A DNA stretch of 49,589 nt. Origin: an uncultured Ruminococcus sp. (GTDB taxonomy: Bacteria; Bacillota; Clostridia; Oscillospirales; Ruminococcaceae). The stretch spans positions 1 through 49,589 of the forward strand of contig UQYK01000009.1 of the NCBI GenBank assembly GCA_900545285.1. Direction: 5' to 3'. The position numbers and the translations under genes are program-made. Shown here piece by piece: positions 16,068 through 24,452 of this stretch (positions are counted from its first letter, which is position 1; each line of letters starts with the position of its first letter). Under the pieces are notes generated by a model that was not told the origin of the DNA, made no database searches, and saw only the letters and a program-made list of their open reading frames with translations.

Positions 16068-16349
16068 TTATCGGCGGAACAAGCCTTTCTTCTTTTTGGG
16101 AGCAGGCTCTGCGGTGCGCTGTGCAATGATTTCGGCCATTTCGCCAACATTTTTCATTCCGGATACTTCCTGCATCCGGAATTTCATGCCGAATTCTTTT
16201 TCTACGGTGTCAACCAGATTGATATGCTCCAGGCTGTCCCATTCGTCAATGTCGTCTGCCGTTGTGGATTCTGTTACCACAATGGAATCATCATCGAAAA
16301 TATCCTGGAAAATTGCATTCAGCTTCTGCATAATTTCTTCGTGTGTCAT
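16068..16349 (-). CDS. Acyl carrier protein of the FkbH-MBOAT operon
   Basis: A 93-residue acyl carrier protein with the phosphopantetheine site S39 in EWDSLEHINLV. The core is about 78 residues, acidic and helical. Unlike housekeeping AcpP it carries a basic tail, PKKKKGLFRR, that could touch the membrane or the MBOAT partner. Its ATG overlaps the FkbH stop by 4 bases (ATGA), so translation is coupled to the enzyme expected to load it. It needs a phosphopantetheinyl transferase encoded elsewhere. Its role is inferred to be as the DltC-like carrier that delivers an acyl group to the MBOAT protein. Confidence 0.93.
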   Translation of the reverse strand: MTHEEIMQKLNAIFQDIFDDDSIVVTESTTADDIDEWDSLEHINLVDTVEKEFGMKFRMQEVSGMKNVGEMAEIIAQRTAEPAPKKKKGLFRR

Positions 16350-18145
16350 ACCTTTTTATACTCCTTCTGATTTACAGTAATCACGTGATTTTTCTTCTGA
16401 TAGCCCTGGAGATCCAGTTTCCAGGTGCTGTCGCCGTTTTCAAAGGCTTCTGTTTTTTCAAAACCAAAGGAACCGTACAATTCCCGTACCATACCGTTTT
16501 TCGGGGTTTGGAAATAGTAGCCGCAGATGGTGGTAATGCCGCGTTGTTTGCACTGTTCTGTCAGAGCGTCCAGCATAGCCAGTTCCATATCGCGCTTTAA
16601 CACGCGGCAGCTCATCAGCCACAGCTCAACGTGTAAGGTATTACCCTGTATTTCACCAATTACCACTGAAACAATGCCGTTATCGCCGAACTTGTCCCGG
16701 AGTCTGCCGTATAGACGAATCCGGTTGGGGTCTGCACAGACCTGTTCCATTTCGCTCTGTGTATAGCGTTTTGTGGTCAGATTGAATTGGTTACTTTTGT
16801 TGGTGAGCTGTACAATACGCGGCAGTGCAACCGGTGTGAAATCATGGATTTCTGCCTGCATTTCCAATCCCAATAGGTAATCTGTATAGTTTGCATAGGT
16901 TTGCTGCATCTGTGTACGCTTTGCATTTGCCTGATACATTTCGCTTCGATTTGCATCTGCGGCAGAAAAGGTTGTGGTTTCAAAATAGCCAGCATGATCA
17001 AGCACACGGATGCATTCGACAGGGGAATCAAACGCAGGAACTGCGATTCCCGGAATTTGTGCGGAAACAATGTCTCGTTCTGCCGGATTGTCATCCACAA
17101 ATACAAAGCTTTCCGGTAACAGGGAAAGTTCCTCCGCAGTGCAGAGCAGATTCTGATCCTTTGGCTCCCAGTTTGCTTTTATTGTGACAAAATCATCTGC
17201 ATGGAGCACAGAATCTGGATGCTGCAGACCGAGCTGTGCATTTTCCGACTCGTTTTTCGAACAAATCGTCAGGAGCACACCCAGCTGTTTTTGTGCCTTG
17301 CAGTATTCCTGCACTTCAGTATAAGCTTCTGCAGCGGCGGTTTCCTGACCAATGGAGATGCCTTCCTGACCATCATCGCCGATTACGCCGCCCCAAAGGG
17401 TGTTGTCCAAATCCAGCGCCAGCACCTTTTTGTTTTTTCCATAGATTGAGCGGATAATCCGCGTCAAGTGGTAGGCGAAATCCGGAATCGCATCCAGTGT
17501 CATAGCATATTTATAGAGATACCAGTAGGTTGCATCGTGCCAGGCATCCAGTCCATAGCTGGCGGAAAGATAGTGAATGTCGTGGAGGTAAAAGTCCTGG
17601 TGGCTATGGGCATATGCCCCAAAGCGGCGGTTGAGCTCTTCAATGAACCAGACCATGCCATGGGGATCCCAGGCATCCCGGTTTCCCATCAGCCGGCAGG
17701 GGGGAAGTTCAAAGTTGTTCTGAATGATGGGGCAGTGATAAGTTTCTGCCAGATGATCCCACATTTGGGTGAAGTGGGTGTACTGCCGCTCCAGGGCCGC
17801 TGTAACATCTGCTTCATCGGCTGTGAGCGGGAGCGGTGCTTCTGTAATGTTCCGGGATGTTGTGTGGATAAAGATCAAATCCGGGTGGAAGTCCCTTAAT
17901 GCCGGAGCGTCAAACATGGCATCCTGCCAGTACTGGGCGTATTCGGATTGGTAAAAAATCGGCGCAATGCCCTCTTGCAGCAAGAACAATTCCAGCATGG
18001 AGACAATATCATTCGTAGTAGATCCGCCCAGGACTGCAATGCGCTTTTCCATACGCTGTGTATCGTCTGCAAGAAGCTCTTTTTTCAGCTTTCGTCTCTT
18101 TTTTAAAAGGAAACTGCTGTCAAATGGATATTCTAATTCTTTCAT
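16346..18145 (-). CDS. FkbH-like HAD-IIIC glyceryl-ACP loading enzyme
   Basis: A 599-residue protein in three parts. Residues about 30-220 look like an SGNH-type domain (IAVLGGSTTNDI, IFIHTTSRN). Residues 238-375 are a HAD-IIIC domain: LALDLDNTLWGG (D245, D247), TICSKNE (C295) and FVFVDDNPAERD (347-358). The C-terminal ~190 residues resemble the GNAT-like end of FkbH proteins and contain the NKSNQFNLTTKRY signature. Characterised FkbH enzymes take 1,3-bisphosphoglycerate, remove phosphate and load glyceryl on an ACP. An ATG at 18145 is preferred over an upstream GTG at 18181 and ATG at 18157, though spacing is not decisive. Neighbours are an ACP and an MBOAT, not a polyketide synthase. Confidence 0.92.
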   Translation of the reverse strand: MKELEYPFDSSFLLKKRRKLKKELLADDTQRMEKRIAVLGGSTTNDIVSMLELFLLQEGIAPIFYQSEYAQYWQDAMFDAPALRDFHPDLIFIHTTSRNITEAPLPLTADEADVTAALERQYTHFTQMWDHLAETYHCPIIQNNFELPPCRLMGNRDAWDPHGMVWFIEELNRRFGAYAHSHQDFYLHDIHYLSASYGLDAWHDATYWYLYKYAMTLDAIPDFAYHLTRIIRSIYGKNKKVLALDLDNTLWGGVIGDDGQEGISIGQETAAAEAYTEVQEYCKAQKQLGVLLTICSKNESENAQLGLQHPDSVLHADDFVTIKANWEPKDQNLLCTAEELSLLPESFVFVDDNPAERDIVSAQIPGIAVPAFDSPVECIRVLDHAGYFETTTFSAADANRSEMYQANAKRTQMQQTYANYTDYLLGLEMQAEIHDFTPVALPRIVQLTNKSNQFNLTTKRYTQSEMEQVCADPNRIRLYGRLRDKFGDNGIVSVVIGEIQGNTLHVELWLMSCRVLKRDMELAMLDALTEQCKQRGITTICGYYFQTPKNGMVRELYGSFGFEKTEAFENGDSTWKLDLQGYQKKNHVITVNQKEYKKV

Positions 18146-18174
18146 ATGGCAATCCATACCTCTCAAAAAGGAAT

Positions 18175-18195
18175 GCTGCACAGGATTTGTGCAGC
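18175..18195. repeat. Intercistronic hairpin between DHHW and FkbH genes
   Basis: GCTGCAC (18175-18181) and GTGCAGC (18189-18195) form a 7-bp stem with a 7-base loop. On the minus strand a T5 run follows five bases later, so it could act as a weak terminator or processing site that sets the ratio between the membrane proteins and the FkbH-ACP pair. On the plus strand it is followed by GTTTTT. Confidence 0.6.
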
Positions 18196-18229
18196 GTTTT
18201 TCTGTATTCTTGTGAACTGGGTTGATCCG

Positions 18230-19960
18230 TTACTTGGTACGGTTTTCTTCCAGGTATTCACTGTTTGTACCGGTTGCGCTGAATGTATTCATAGCAAAGA
18301 GAACATCAGTTGCCCCGACTTCTTTCATAAAGGAGACAGCATTGACATCCAGATAGCGCATATCTGTGACATAAATATCCGAGAACGAATTGGTGAGACA
18401 GGGAACCAGCGCATTTCCATAGCTGTCCTTTACAATGACCAGTGTGCGTCCATTTTTGACATCTGTCGAAACATGGGTGATTTTTTCATCGCCGCCCATA
18501 AAGACCAGATACCAGCTGACCGGTTCCACATTATCCAGGTCAATCAGCAGATTGCCTTCTCTGGGATTTGTGAAATCTGTGTCATAGTAAGTCGTGGTGT
18601 AGTGATTTTTCGGGGCATAGTAGGTGAAATCCTCCGGATTGTTCTCCAGAACAGCGCTCTTGGAAAAGGTATACATACTGCCCACGTAGCCTTGCTTAGT
18701 GGTGGCAGTATAACTGGATAGTTCCGGGAACGGCAGATTTGCACGCTCTGCAAAGGCCTGCGCCGCATAGTATGCGCCGAGAGGCAGCCAGTGGTGATCG
18801 GTTCTGGCATAGATGTCCTCGCTCTTGTGTTCCTCTAATGTCTGATACGCATCAATGGGGATAACGCCGTCTAAATTTTCATTGATGTGGTTGATGTTGT
18901 CGATTTCACTTGCCGTGTAGTTGGCATACTGTTCCGGCAAATAGAAGGAGACTGCTGTAGGCGCAACGAGAGAATATACGTTGACATCATCGCCCAAATC
19001 CTTTTTATAGGCGTTCAGGGACTGTGCGTAGGCTTCTCCGCGCTTATAGCTGCCGCCGTAAACACTGACGGCGCGGTCACCTACCAGTACAATACCATCT
19101 CCGATCTGTACTGGTTCTGGCTCTGGTTCTGTTACCGCAGTGGTAACCGAAGCATTGGAATCACTTTGTGCATTCTCCGCAGGGGCAGTTGTCTGCACAG
19201 CATTTTCTGCTTTGGACTCCTCTTGTTTCGAGTTTGCCTTCGAAATATCTCCGATAAAGGTGACATCATTTTCACTGCTGCTGCTAAGCCCCTTATAAAT
19301 CTGCATATCGCTGATCATGTGCTTGAAAAAGCTTCTGCCCGGTACAGTATCATCAAAGTAGTTCATTACATCTTGGGTGTAAGAGCCATCAGCCAGAGCC
19401 TTCCAGGAAAATTCCGGAAAGCTTGCAAGCTTTCGATTCTCTTCCGCAGATTCTGTAGGACGCGTTCCCACCAACAGGAAAATGGAGCCGCCGAAAACCA
19501 AAATCCCCATGGAAAAGACGCGGAGCACAGAACCGACATTTTTCGCAATCAGCATAGAGCGTCGCTTTTTGTACCGCTGTTTCCGTTCCTTGGCGGTGTC
19601 CGTAGCAGTGTCTTTTGCCAAATCGCCGCCGTCTGGAGGTGTCTGCAAGTCTGGCTTGCTTTCTTCTATAGGGGGGACAGACGGTGCTTCCGGCATTGGT
19701 GCGGATTCCGATTCCAAAGGCGCGGTTTCCGGTGGGGTTTCAGATGCAGCGTTTTCAAGTGCTTCTGGAACTTGGGGAACGGGAGCATCTGCCGGTTGCT
19801 CAATCGGCTGCGGAGCAGAAGGCACAATTTTGGATTCTGTTGCGGCATCAATTGCGCGCATCCGCTTTAAATCCTGCTGGACTTCCTGAAATTTTTCTTC
19901 CAGTGCCGCATCCAGGTCAAAGGTGTTCGGATCATTTTGCGTGTTGTTTTCGTTTGCCAT
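18230..19960 (-). CDS. DHHW/AlgJ-like membrane-anchored protein
   Basis: A 576-residue protein with a 145-residue cytoplasmic Pro/Ala/Glu-rich N-terminal part, a basic stretch (KQRYKKRR), one membrane segment (about 146-166) and a long extracellular part. The latter contains the DHHW motif at residues 388-391 followed by LPLGAYYAA, plus VLVGDRAV and VYSLVAPTAVSFYLPEQY, typical of AlgJ/AlgX-like DHHW proteins that cooperate with MBOAT enzymes in polysaccharide O-acylation. A Ser/Glu-rich insert (about 240-285) interrupts the fold. The start follows AAGGAG by 10 bases, 18 bases after the MBOAT stop. I infer it accepts or directs the acyl group on the outer face, like DltD or AlgJ. The DHHW histidines would be the catalytic pair. 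Confidence 0.85.
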   Translation of the reverse strand: MANENNTQNDPNTFDLDAALEEKFQEVQQDLKRMRAIDAATESKIVPSAPQPIEQPADAPVPQVPEALENAASETPPETAPLESESAPMPEAPSVPPIEESKPDLQTPPDGGDLAKDTATDTAKERKQRYKKRRSMLIAKNVGSVLRVFSMGILVFGGSIFLLVGTRPTESAEENRKLASFPEFSWKALADGSYTQDVMNYFDDTVPGRSFFKHMISDMQIYKGLSSSSENDVTFIGDISKANSKQEESKAENAVQTTAPAENAQSDSNASVTTAVTEPEPEPVQIGDGIVLVGDRAVSVYGGSYKRGEAYAQSLNAYKKDLGDDVNVYSLVAPTAVSFYLPEQYANYTASEIDNINHINENLDGVIPIDAYQTLEEHKSEDIYARTDHHWLPLGAYYAAQAFAERANLPFPELSSYTATTKQGYVGSMYTFSKSAVLENNPEDFTYYAPKNHYTTTYYDTDFTNPREGNLLIDLDNVEPVSWYLVFMGGDEKITHVSTDVKNGRTLVIVKDSYGNALVPCLTNSFSDIYVTDMRYLDVNAVSFMKEVGATDVLFAMNTFSATGTNSEYLEENRTK

Positions 19961-19978
19961 AGTTGATCTGCTCCTTTC

Positions 19979-21385
19979 TTAGAATTTCGTGTACAGGAAT
20001 GGCATATTGGTTGCATCTACCAGCAGAATGCTGCTCAAGAGGAACAATGCCGCTGCGAGAACAGTACCGGTGATTGAGAAGAATACGTAAGCGCCTGCAC
20101 TTTTTTGCATCCATTTTTTCGGCAGTTCCAGAATCGGGAAGCAGCAGAGCAGCGCCGCAAGAAGCAGGAACAGGTTGTTTCGAAGGGAAGCCGTCAGAAG
20201 TGCATCAGACAGGCCGCCGTTGCCCAGACCCATGAGTCCCAGGAAGAGGTTGCCCAGCTTGGTGATGCCGTCGGTGCAGTAGAAAATACCGAAGCCCACG
20301 ACAATAATGATCTTGTTGAAAAGATGACGGATAACCGCAGGGATTTTCTTCATGCCCTTTTTCCCGATGCCCATTTCCAGGAGAATAAAGAGACCATAGT
20401 AAATGCCCCAGATAATGTAGTTCCAGCTTGCGCCGTGCCATAGCCCGGTGCAGAACCAGACCAGGAACAACCCAGCATACTTCCGGCGCTTTCCGAAGAT
20501 GGGCACATAAAGCAGGTAATCCCGGAAGAAGCTGCCCAATGTGATATGCCATCTCTGCCAGAACTCCGTAATATCCCGGCACAGGAAGGGGTGGCGAAAG
20601 TTTTCTTCCACGCGGAATCCAAAAATTCTGGCAATTCCGATTGCAATATCCGAATATCCGGAGAAATCAAAGTACATTTGCATGGAATAGACGATAATGC
20701 CGTACCAGAGACCGAATGTTGTCTGATCAATCAGGGAATTGCCCAGGAATTGTTCTACAATCGGTGCCAGATTATCTGCCAGAATGACCTTTTTGCCAAG
20801 GCCGATTGCGATTCTGCCAAAGCCTTCACTGATGTCATAGGCGGAAATGCTGCGGCTGTGCAAGTCCTTCTGCATGGAGGCATACCGGGCGATCGGGCCG
20901 GAAACTGTAATCGGGAAGAAAGAAACGTAGAGCAGGAAGGTGAAGAAATTCTTTTCCGCATGTACCTTTCCCCAGGCGCAATCAATCAGATAGGACACAA
21001 GCCGGAAGGTGAAAAAGCTGATGCCCAGCGGCAGCGGTAAATTTGGTATGGGGAGATTGCAGTGGAACAGCTGATTGATATTTTCCAGCAGGAAACCGGT
21101 GTACTTGAATATGACCAGTGTTCCTAAATTGCAGATGAGTCCCAGCGCTAGGAAAAACGTTGCTGGTGCTTTGCCCTTCCATTTCTCAATGGCTCTTCCA
21201 AAAACAAAGTTTAACAATGCACTTAACAGAATCAGCCATAGGAAATTCAACTGGCCGCAGGCATAAAACAGCAGAGAGAATACGATTAAAACGGCGTTTC
21301 GGTAAGAGTTCTTTTTTGTCGCAAAATAACAGAGAATGCAAATGGGAAAGAACAAATACAAAAAGAATAGGTTTGAAAATATCAT
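19979..21385 (-). CDS. MBOAT O-acyltransferase (AlgI/DltB type)
   Basis: A 468-residue membrane protein with about 11 hydrophobic segments. The MBOAT core is intact: DITEFWQRWHITLGSFFRDYLYVP-like segment, then GLWHGASWNYIIWG with the invariant histidine at H317. Residue pattern PITVSGPIARY and MQMYFDFSGYSDIAIGIARIFGF is typical of AlgI/DltB-class proteins that pass acyl groups across the membrane. The ATG at 21385 follows AAAGGAC; the open frame further upstream (to 21505) is not membrane-like and was excluded. It is first in a four-gene unit with the DHHW, FkbH and ACP genes. Substrate and donor are inferred from the FkbH and ACP partners, not seen directly. Confidence 0.93.
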   Translation of the reverse strand: MIFSNLFFLYLFFPICILCYFATKKNSYRNAVLIVFSLLFYACGQLNFLWLILLSALLNFVFGRAIEKWKGKAPATFFLALGLICNLGTLVIFKYTGFLLENINQLFHCNLPIPNLPLPLGISFFTFRLVSYLIDCAWGKVHAEKNFFTFLLYVSFFPITVSGPIARYASMQKDLHSRSISAYDISEGFGRIAIGLGKKVILADNLAPIVEQFLGNSLIDQTTFGLWYGIIVYSMQMYFDFSGYSDIAIGIARIFGFRVEENFRHPFLCRDITEFWQRWHITLGSFFRDYLLYVPIFGKRRKYAGLFLVWFCTGLWHGASWNYIIWGIYYGLFILLEMGIGKKGMKKIPAVIRHLFNKIIIVVGFGIFYCTDGITKLGNLFLGLMGLGNGGLSDALLTASLRNNLFLLLAALLCCFPILELPKKWMQKSAGAYVFFSITGTVLAAALFLLSSILLVDATNMPFLYTKF

Positions 21386-21590
21386 GCTGACACGTCCTTT
21401 TGGTGTGTGCTTCATGGCGCATCGCGAGGAAGCACAGAATACAATCCGGCAATTACAGCTGCACGCGAATTGTCGGAATTTTTTCACAAAAAAAGATTCA
21501 CACATGGTTTCGGCAGAATATCCGGTAAGCGGATTTCAGCGAAAATGTGGAGAGAAAACCGGACACAAAATCCGTCAGAATCTCCTATTC

Positions 21591-21620
21591 ATTATACAAC
21601 ATATCCGGTCATATTTGCAA
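21591..21620 (-). promoter_or_regulatory. Promoter of the MBOAT-DHHW-FkbH-ACP operon
   Basis: On the minus strand, TTGCAA (21620-21615), 18-base spacer, TATAAT (21596-21591). The leader to the MBOAT ATG is about 200 bases, unusually long; it holds an A/T hairpin-like stretch (seven T, GTG, six A, near 21489) but no riboswitch that I recognise. The rest of 21386-21732 is otherwise featureless. Confidence 0.8.
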
Positions 21621-21671
21621 GTATATCCGCATCTCATTGGGAACAATCCCGAAAAATTCGTTTTTTTGCAC

Positions 21672-21701
21672 AAAAAAAGACGGCAAACTGCCGCCTTTTT
21701 T
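21672..21701 (-). terminator. Terminator after the SPFH gene
   Basis: A short stem, CGGCA-AAC-TGCCG (21681-21693), extended by one more pair across a mismatch and flanked by A7 on the left and T6 on the right. On the minus strand it ends in TTTTTTT. It isolates the SPFH gene from the MBOAT operon. Confidence 0.75.
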
Positions 21702-21732
21702 AAAGAGAATTCGATTCCGATTTTCGCAAAAT

Positions 21733-22728
21733 TTACTTAGTTTCTGCGGAATCAGCAGAAGCCGAAACATCCTTTGTGATAATAGATTCCTTGATGCCGG
21801 CTGCCAGTCCTGCCATTCCCTGAATTTCGCTGGGAATGATGATTTTGGTTGCCTTTCCGTCTGCGGCTTTTTCGAAAGCTTCCAGTGCTTTCAGCTGAAG
21901 AACAGCTGCGTTCGGATTGGCTTCGTTCAGCTTTACCAAGCTGTCTGCCAGCGCCTTCTGTACCAGTTCAATGGCTTCTGCTTCACCTTCTGCAATGGCC
22001 ACTTTTTGCTCTTTGATTGCTTCACCGCGCAGAATAACGGATTCTTTATCCGCCTGTGCCTTCAAAATTGCCATTTGCTTGTCGGCCTCAGCCTTTAAAA
22101 TTTTGGCTTCCTTTTCACCTTGTGCAACTGTAACCTGATATTTTTGTTCGCCCTCTGCGCGCAGGATTTTTTCCCGCTTTTCTCGCTCTGCCTTCATCTG
22201 CTTTTCCATGGCATCCCGGATTTCAGCAGGGGGCAAAATGTTTTTCAGTTCCACGCGAATCACCTTGATACCCCAGCGGTCTGTCGCCAGATCCAGTGTT
22301 TCGGTAATACGTGTATTGATCAGATCACGAGAGGTGAGGGTTGCGTCCAGTTCCAGCTCACCAATGATGTTTCGCAGCGTTGTTGCTGTCAGGTTCTCAA
22401 TTGCAGCAATCGGATGCTCCACGCCGTATGCAAACTGTACAGAATTTGTGATCTGGAAAAAAACAACGGTATCGATCTGCATGGTTACATTATCTTTGGT
22501 AATTACTGCCTGGGGCTTAAAGTCTACAACCTGCTCCTTGATAGAAACGCGCTTTGCCACCCGGTCAATAAACGGAACCAGAAAATGAATGCCGGTGCCC
22601 CATGCTTTGTAAAATGCGCCGAGCCGCTCTACAACATAGACATTGGCCTGGGGAACAATACGAATTCTGGTGACAAGTACCAGGAGAATGAAAACAATAA
22701 TCAGTAAAAGAACAACAAGAGGTCCCAT
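21733..22728 (-). CDS. SPFH/Band 7 (stomatin-like) membrane protein
   Basis: A 331-residue protein with one N-terminal membrane segment (MGPLVVLLLIIVFILLVLVTR), an SPFH domain (NVYVVERLGAF, then IEQVVDFKPQ-like KEQVVDFKPQAVITKDNV, and DLATDRWGIKVIRVELKNI) and a charged coiled coil (EKQMKAEREKREKILRAEGE, then repeated AKILKAEADKQ). The order matches stomatin/QmcA-type scaffold proteins that form oligomers in membrane microdomains. ATG at 22728 is chosen because AAGGAG lies 9 bases upstream. It follows an NfeD-like gene, the usual partner, with a 65-base gap. Confidence 0.92.
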   Translation of the reverse strand: MGPLVVLLLIIVFILLVLVTRIRIVPQANVYVVERLGAFYKAWGTGIHFLVPFIDRVAKRVSIKEQVVDFKPQAVITKDNVTMQIDTVVFFQITNSVQFAYGVEHPIAAIENLTATTLRNIIGELELDATLTSRDLINTRITETLDLATDRWGIKVIRVELKNILPPAEIRDAMEKQMKAEREKREKILRAEGEQKYQVTVAQGEKEAKILKAEADKQMAILKAQADKESVILRGEAIKEQKVAIAEGEAEAIELVQKALADSLVKLNEANPNAAVLQLKALEAFEKAADGKATKIIIPSEIQGMAGLAAGIKESIITKDVSASADSAETK

Positions 22729-22793
22729 AAATTTACTCCTTTTTTCGCGGCTGTTTTTCTGCTGCAAATGCAGGGCAGCCTTTTGATTTATGA

Positions 22794-23258
22794 TTATGTG
22801 TGAATTGGTGCAGTTTCATTTTGAGGCAAAGGAGAAACAATCAGCTTGCTTCCGTCTACCGCATCTACCCGAACATAGCTGTGTTCCGGAATGACTGCGT
22901 TTGTTGCTGAAACCGCCATCCAGTCTACGCCGTCAATGCGGACGCGTCCGGTTCCGCTGCGGCTGTCAATGGTCTGAATGACCGATGCTGTCCGTCCGAT
23001 TTCCTGGGTGTTGGTATCCCGGATACCAAAAGAAAAAATTTTTTTCGCAATCGGCCGGGTAAAAAGCAGCAGAACCACTGAAACCGCAAGAAACAGAATG
23101 ATTTGCAGCATGACAGAACCGCCGAAGCAGGCAGCCAGAAACGCAGCCAGTGCTCCGGCCGCAAACCAAATGCTGACCAGCTGAAAGCTGACAATCTCTG
23201 CTACAACTGCCAGTACAAACAGAATGCCCCAGATAAAATAGGGTGCACATACTTCCAT
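22794..23258 (-). CDS. NfeD-like membrane protein
   Basis: A 154-residue protein with about three or four membrane segments in the first 80 residues (starting APYFIWGILFVLAVVAEIV) and a C-terminal OB-fold-like domain with GRTASVIQTIDSRSGTGRVRIDGVDWMAVSA. This is the short NfeD type without the N-terminal serine protease domain, which pairs with SPFH proteins in bacterial membrane microdomains. ATG at 23258 is set by AAAGGAG at 23274-23268; a longer frame upstream has no support. Confidence 0.9.
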   Translation of the reverse strand: MEVCAPYFIWGILFVLAVVAEIVSFQLVSIWFAAGALAAFLAACFGGSVMLQIILFLAVSVVLLLFTRPIAKKIFSFGIRDTNTQEIGRTASVIQTIDSRSGTGRVRIDGVDWMAVSATNAVIPEHSYVRVDAVDGSKLIVSPLPQNETAPIHT

Positions 23259-23347
23259 GACAAAAACTCCTTTCATCGTGGCAGTCTTTTTTAAGGCCGG
23301 TGAATCAAAAGCTGTGCATAGCAATTTTAATCCGCCAGTCTATATTG

Positions 23348-23376
23348 ATTATAGCACAATTCCATAGAAAAGTAAA
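23348..23376 (-). promoter_or_regulatory. Promoter of the nfeD-SPFH operon
   Basis: On the minus strand, TTTACT (23376-23371), 17-base spacer, TATAAT (23353-23348), preceded by TGC so an extended -10. Confidence 0.75.
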
Positions 23377-23424
23377 TGCTTTTTTCACAAAAAACAAGAT
23401 TTTACATGGATTTCACGATGCGTA

Positions 23425-24249
23425 TCAGACAGATTTCCGCAGACTGTCCATATGAATTCCCAGCACTTCGCAAATGGTTCTGACAACGCCGTTTTCCGTG
23501 TTGGCAGGGGCAATATGCTTGGCATGCTTCTGAACATGTTCCGGCGCATTGGCCATAGCATAGCTGAATTCTGCGCATTCCATCATAGAAATATCGTTTT
23601 CATAGTCGCCGAATGTCATGGTTTCCGCCGGCGTAATGCCCAGCTGTTTTTGCAAATCCTGAACAGCGGCTCCTTTTGTAATTCCTTTGCACATGAGATC
23701 CATCCAATAGTCCCCGGAAACGGGGATTTCATACTGGCTTCCGAAGCGCTCCTGAATCATGGGCGCTGTATATGCCGCAGTACCGTGCATATTGCAAAGT
23801 GCAATCTTTAAAATAGGCTCCTTGGTCTGATACAGCGCAGAATAGGGGACTTTATGATAATCCAGATAGAAGCGGCGGATTTCGTTTTCCACGGCTTGAT
23901 CGGCATTTTCCGGGAAGTAAATATGGTGAAAGCCGCACAAAACTGGGATTGTGTCCGGCATGATGTCACAAAGATCCAGCACATCTCGGATGGTTTGATC
24001 CGGAAGATTGTGAAAAATCGGTGCATCGTGGGGCTGCATAACACAGGCGCCGTTGTCGCAGATAAAGATCAGTTCTTCTGCTAGATCGCCAAACAGAGAG
24101 AGCAGCGCGGTGCGGGAACGTCCGCTGGCAATGGCCAAAGTAATGTCCCGGCGGTACAGCTCTTCCAGAAGCGCCGGAAATTGGGGCGGAAGCTTTTTGT
24201 CTGCATCCAGCAGTGTGCCATCCATATCGGATGCAATGAGTTGAATCAT
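23425..24249 (-). CDS. Cof-type HAD-IIB sugar phosphatase
   Basis: A 274-residue cytoplasmic HAD phosphatase. Motif I is ASDMDGTLLDADKKLP at the very start, motif II IASGRS, and motif IV TFGDYENDISMMECAEFSYAMANAP, all typical of the Cof/YidA group with a C2B cap between motifs II and III. These hydrolyse sugar phosphates or flavin-type phosphates broadly; the exact substrate is unknown. AAGGAG precedes the ATG by about nine bases. It has its own promoter and is not in an operon with the neighbours. Confidence 0.92.
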   Translation of the reverse strand: MIQLIASDMDGTLLDADKKLPPQFPALLEELYRRDITLAIASGRSRTALLSLFGDLAEELIFICDNGACVMQPHDAPIFHNLPDQTIRDVLDLCDIMPDTIPVLCGFHHIYFPENADQAVENEIRRFYLDYHKVPYSALYQTKEPILKIALCNMHGTAAYTAPMIQERFGSQYEIPVSGDYWMDLMCKGITKGAAVQDLQKQLGITPAETMTFGDYENDISMMECAEFSYAMANAPEHVQKHAKHIAPANTENGVVRTICEVLGIHMDSLRKSV

Positions 24250-24396
24250 ACGAGTTTCTCCTTATATTCGGATACGGCCGAGCCGCATTGCCGTTCAAAT
24301 CAGGACGCCGGAGCATGCATGGATATGTTCGCGGTTTCCTGCAAAATAGAATCCCTGAAAATGCCGTCTTTTTGCATGTTCAAAGGATTCGACTAT

Positions 24397-24424
24397 AGTA
24401 TACCATATTTTCAGAAAATTTCAA
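24397..24424 (-). promoter_or_regulatory. Promoter of the Cof-type phosphatase gene
   Basis: On the minus strand, TTGAAA (24424-24419), 16-base spacer, TATACT (24402-24397), preceded by TGG, an extended -10. The leader is about 140 bases with no recognised structure. Confidence 0.72.
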
Positions 24425-24452
24425 GGAATGGACTGTGAATTTTCCTGCCATG

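Noticed and set aside
21385..21505. N-terminal extension of the MBOAT protein
   Set aside because: The added 40 residues are polar and Cys-rich, not like a membrane start, and AAAGGA lies upstream of the ATG at 21385.
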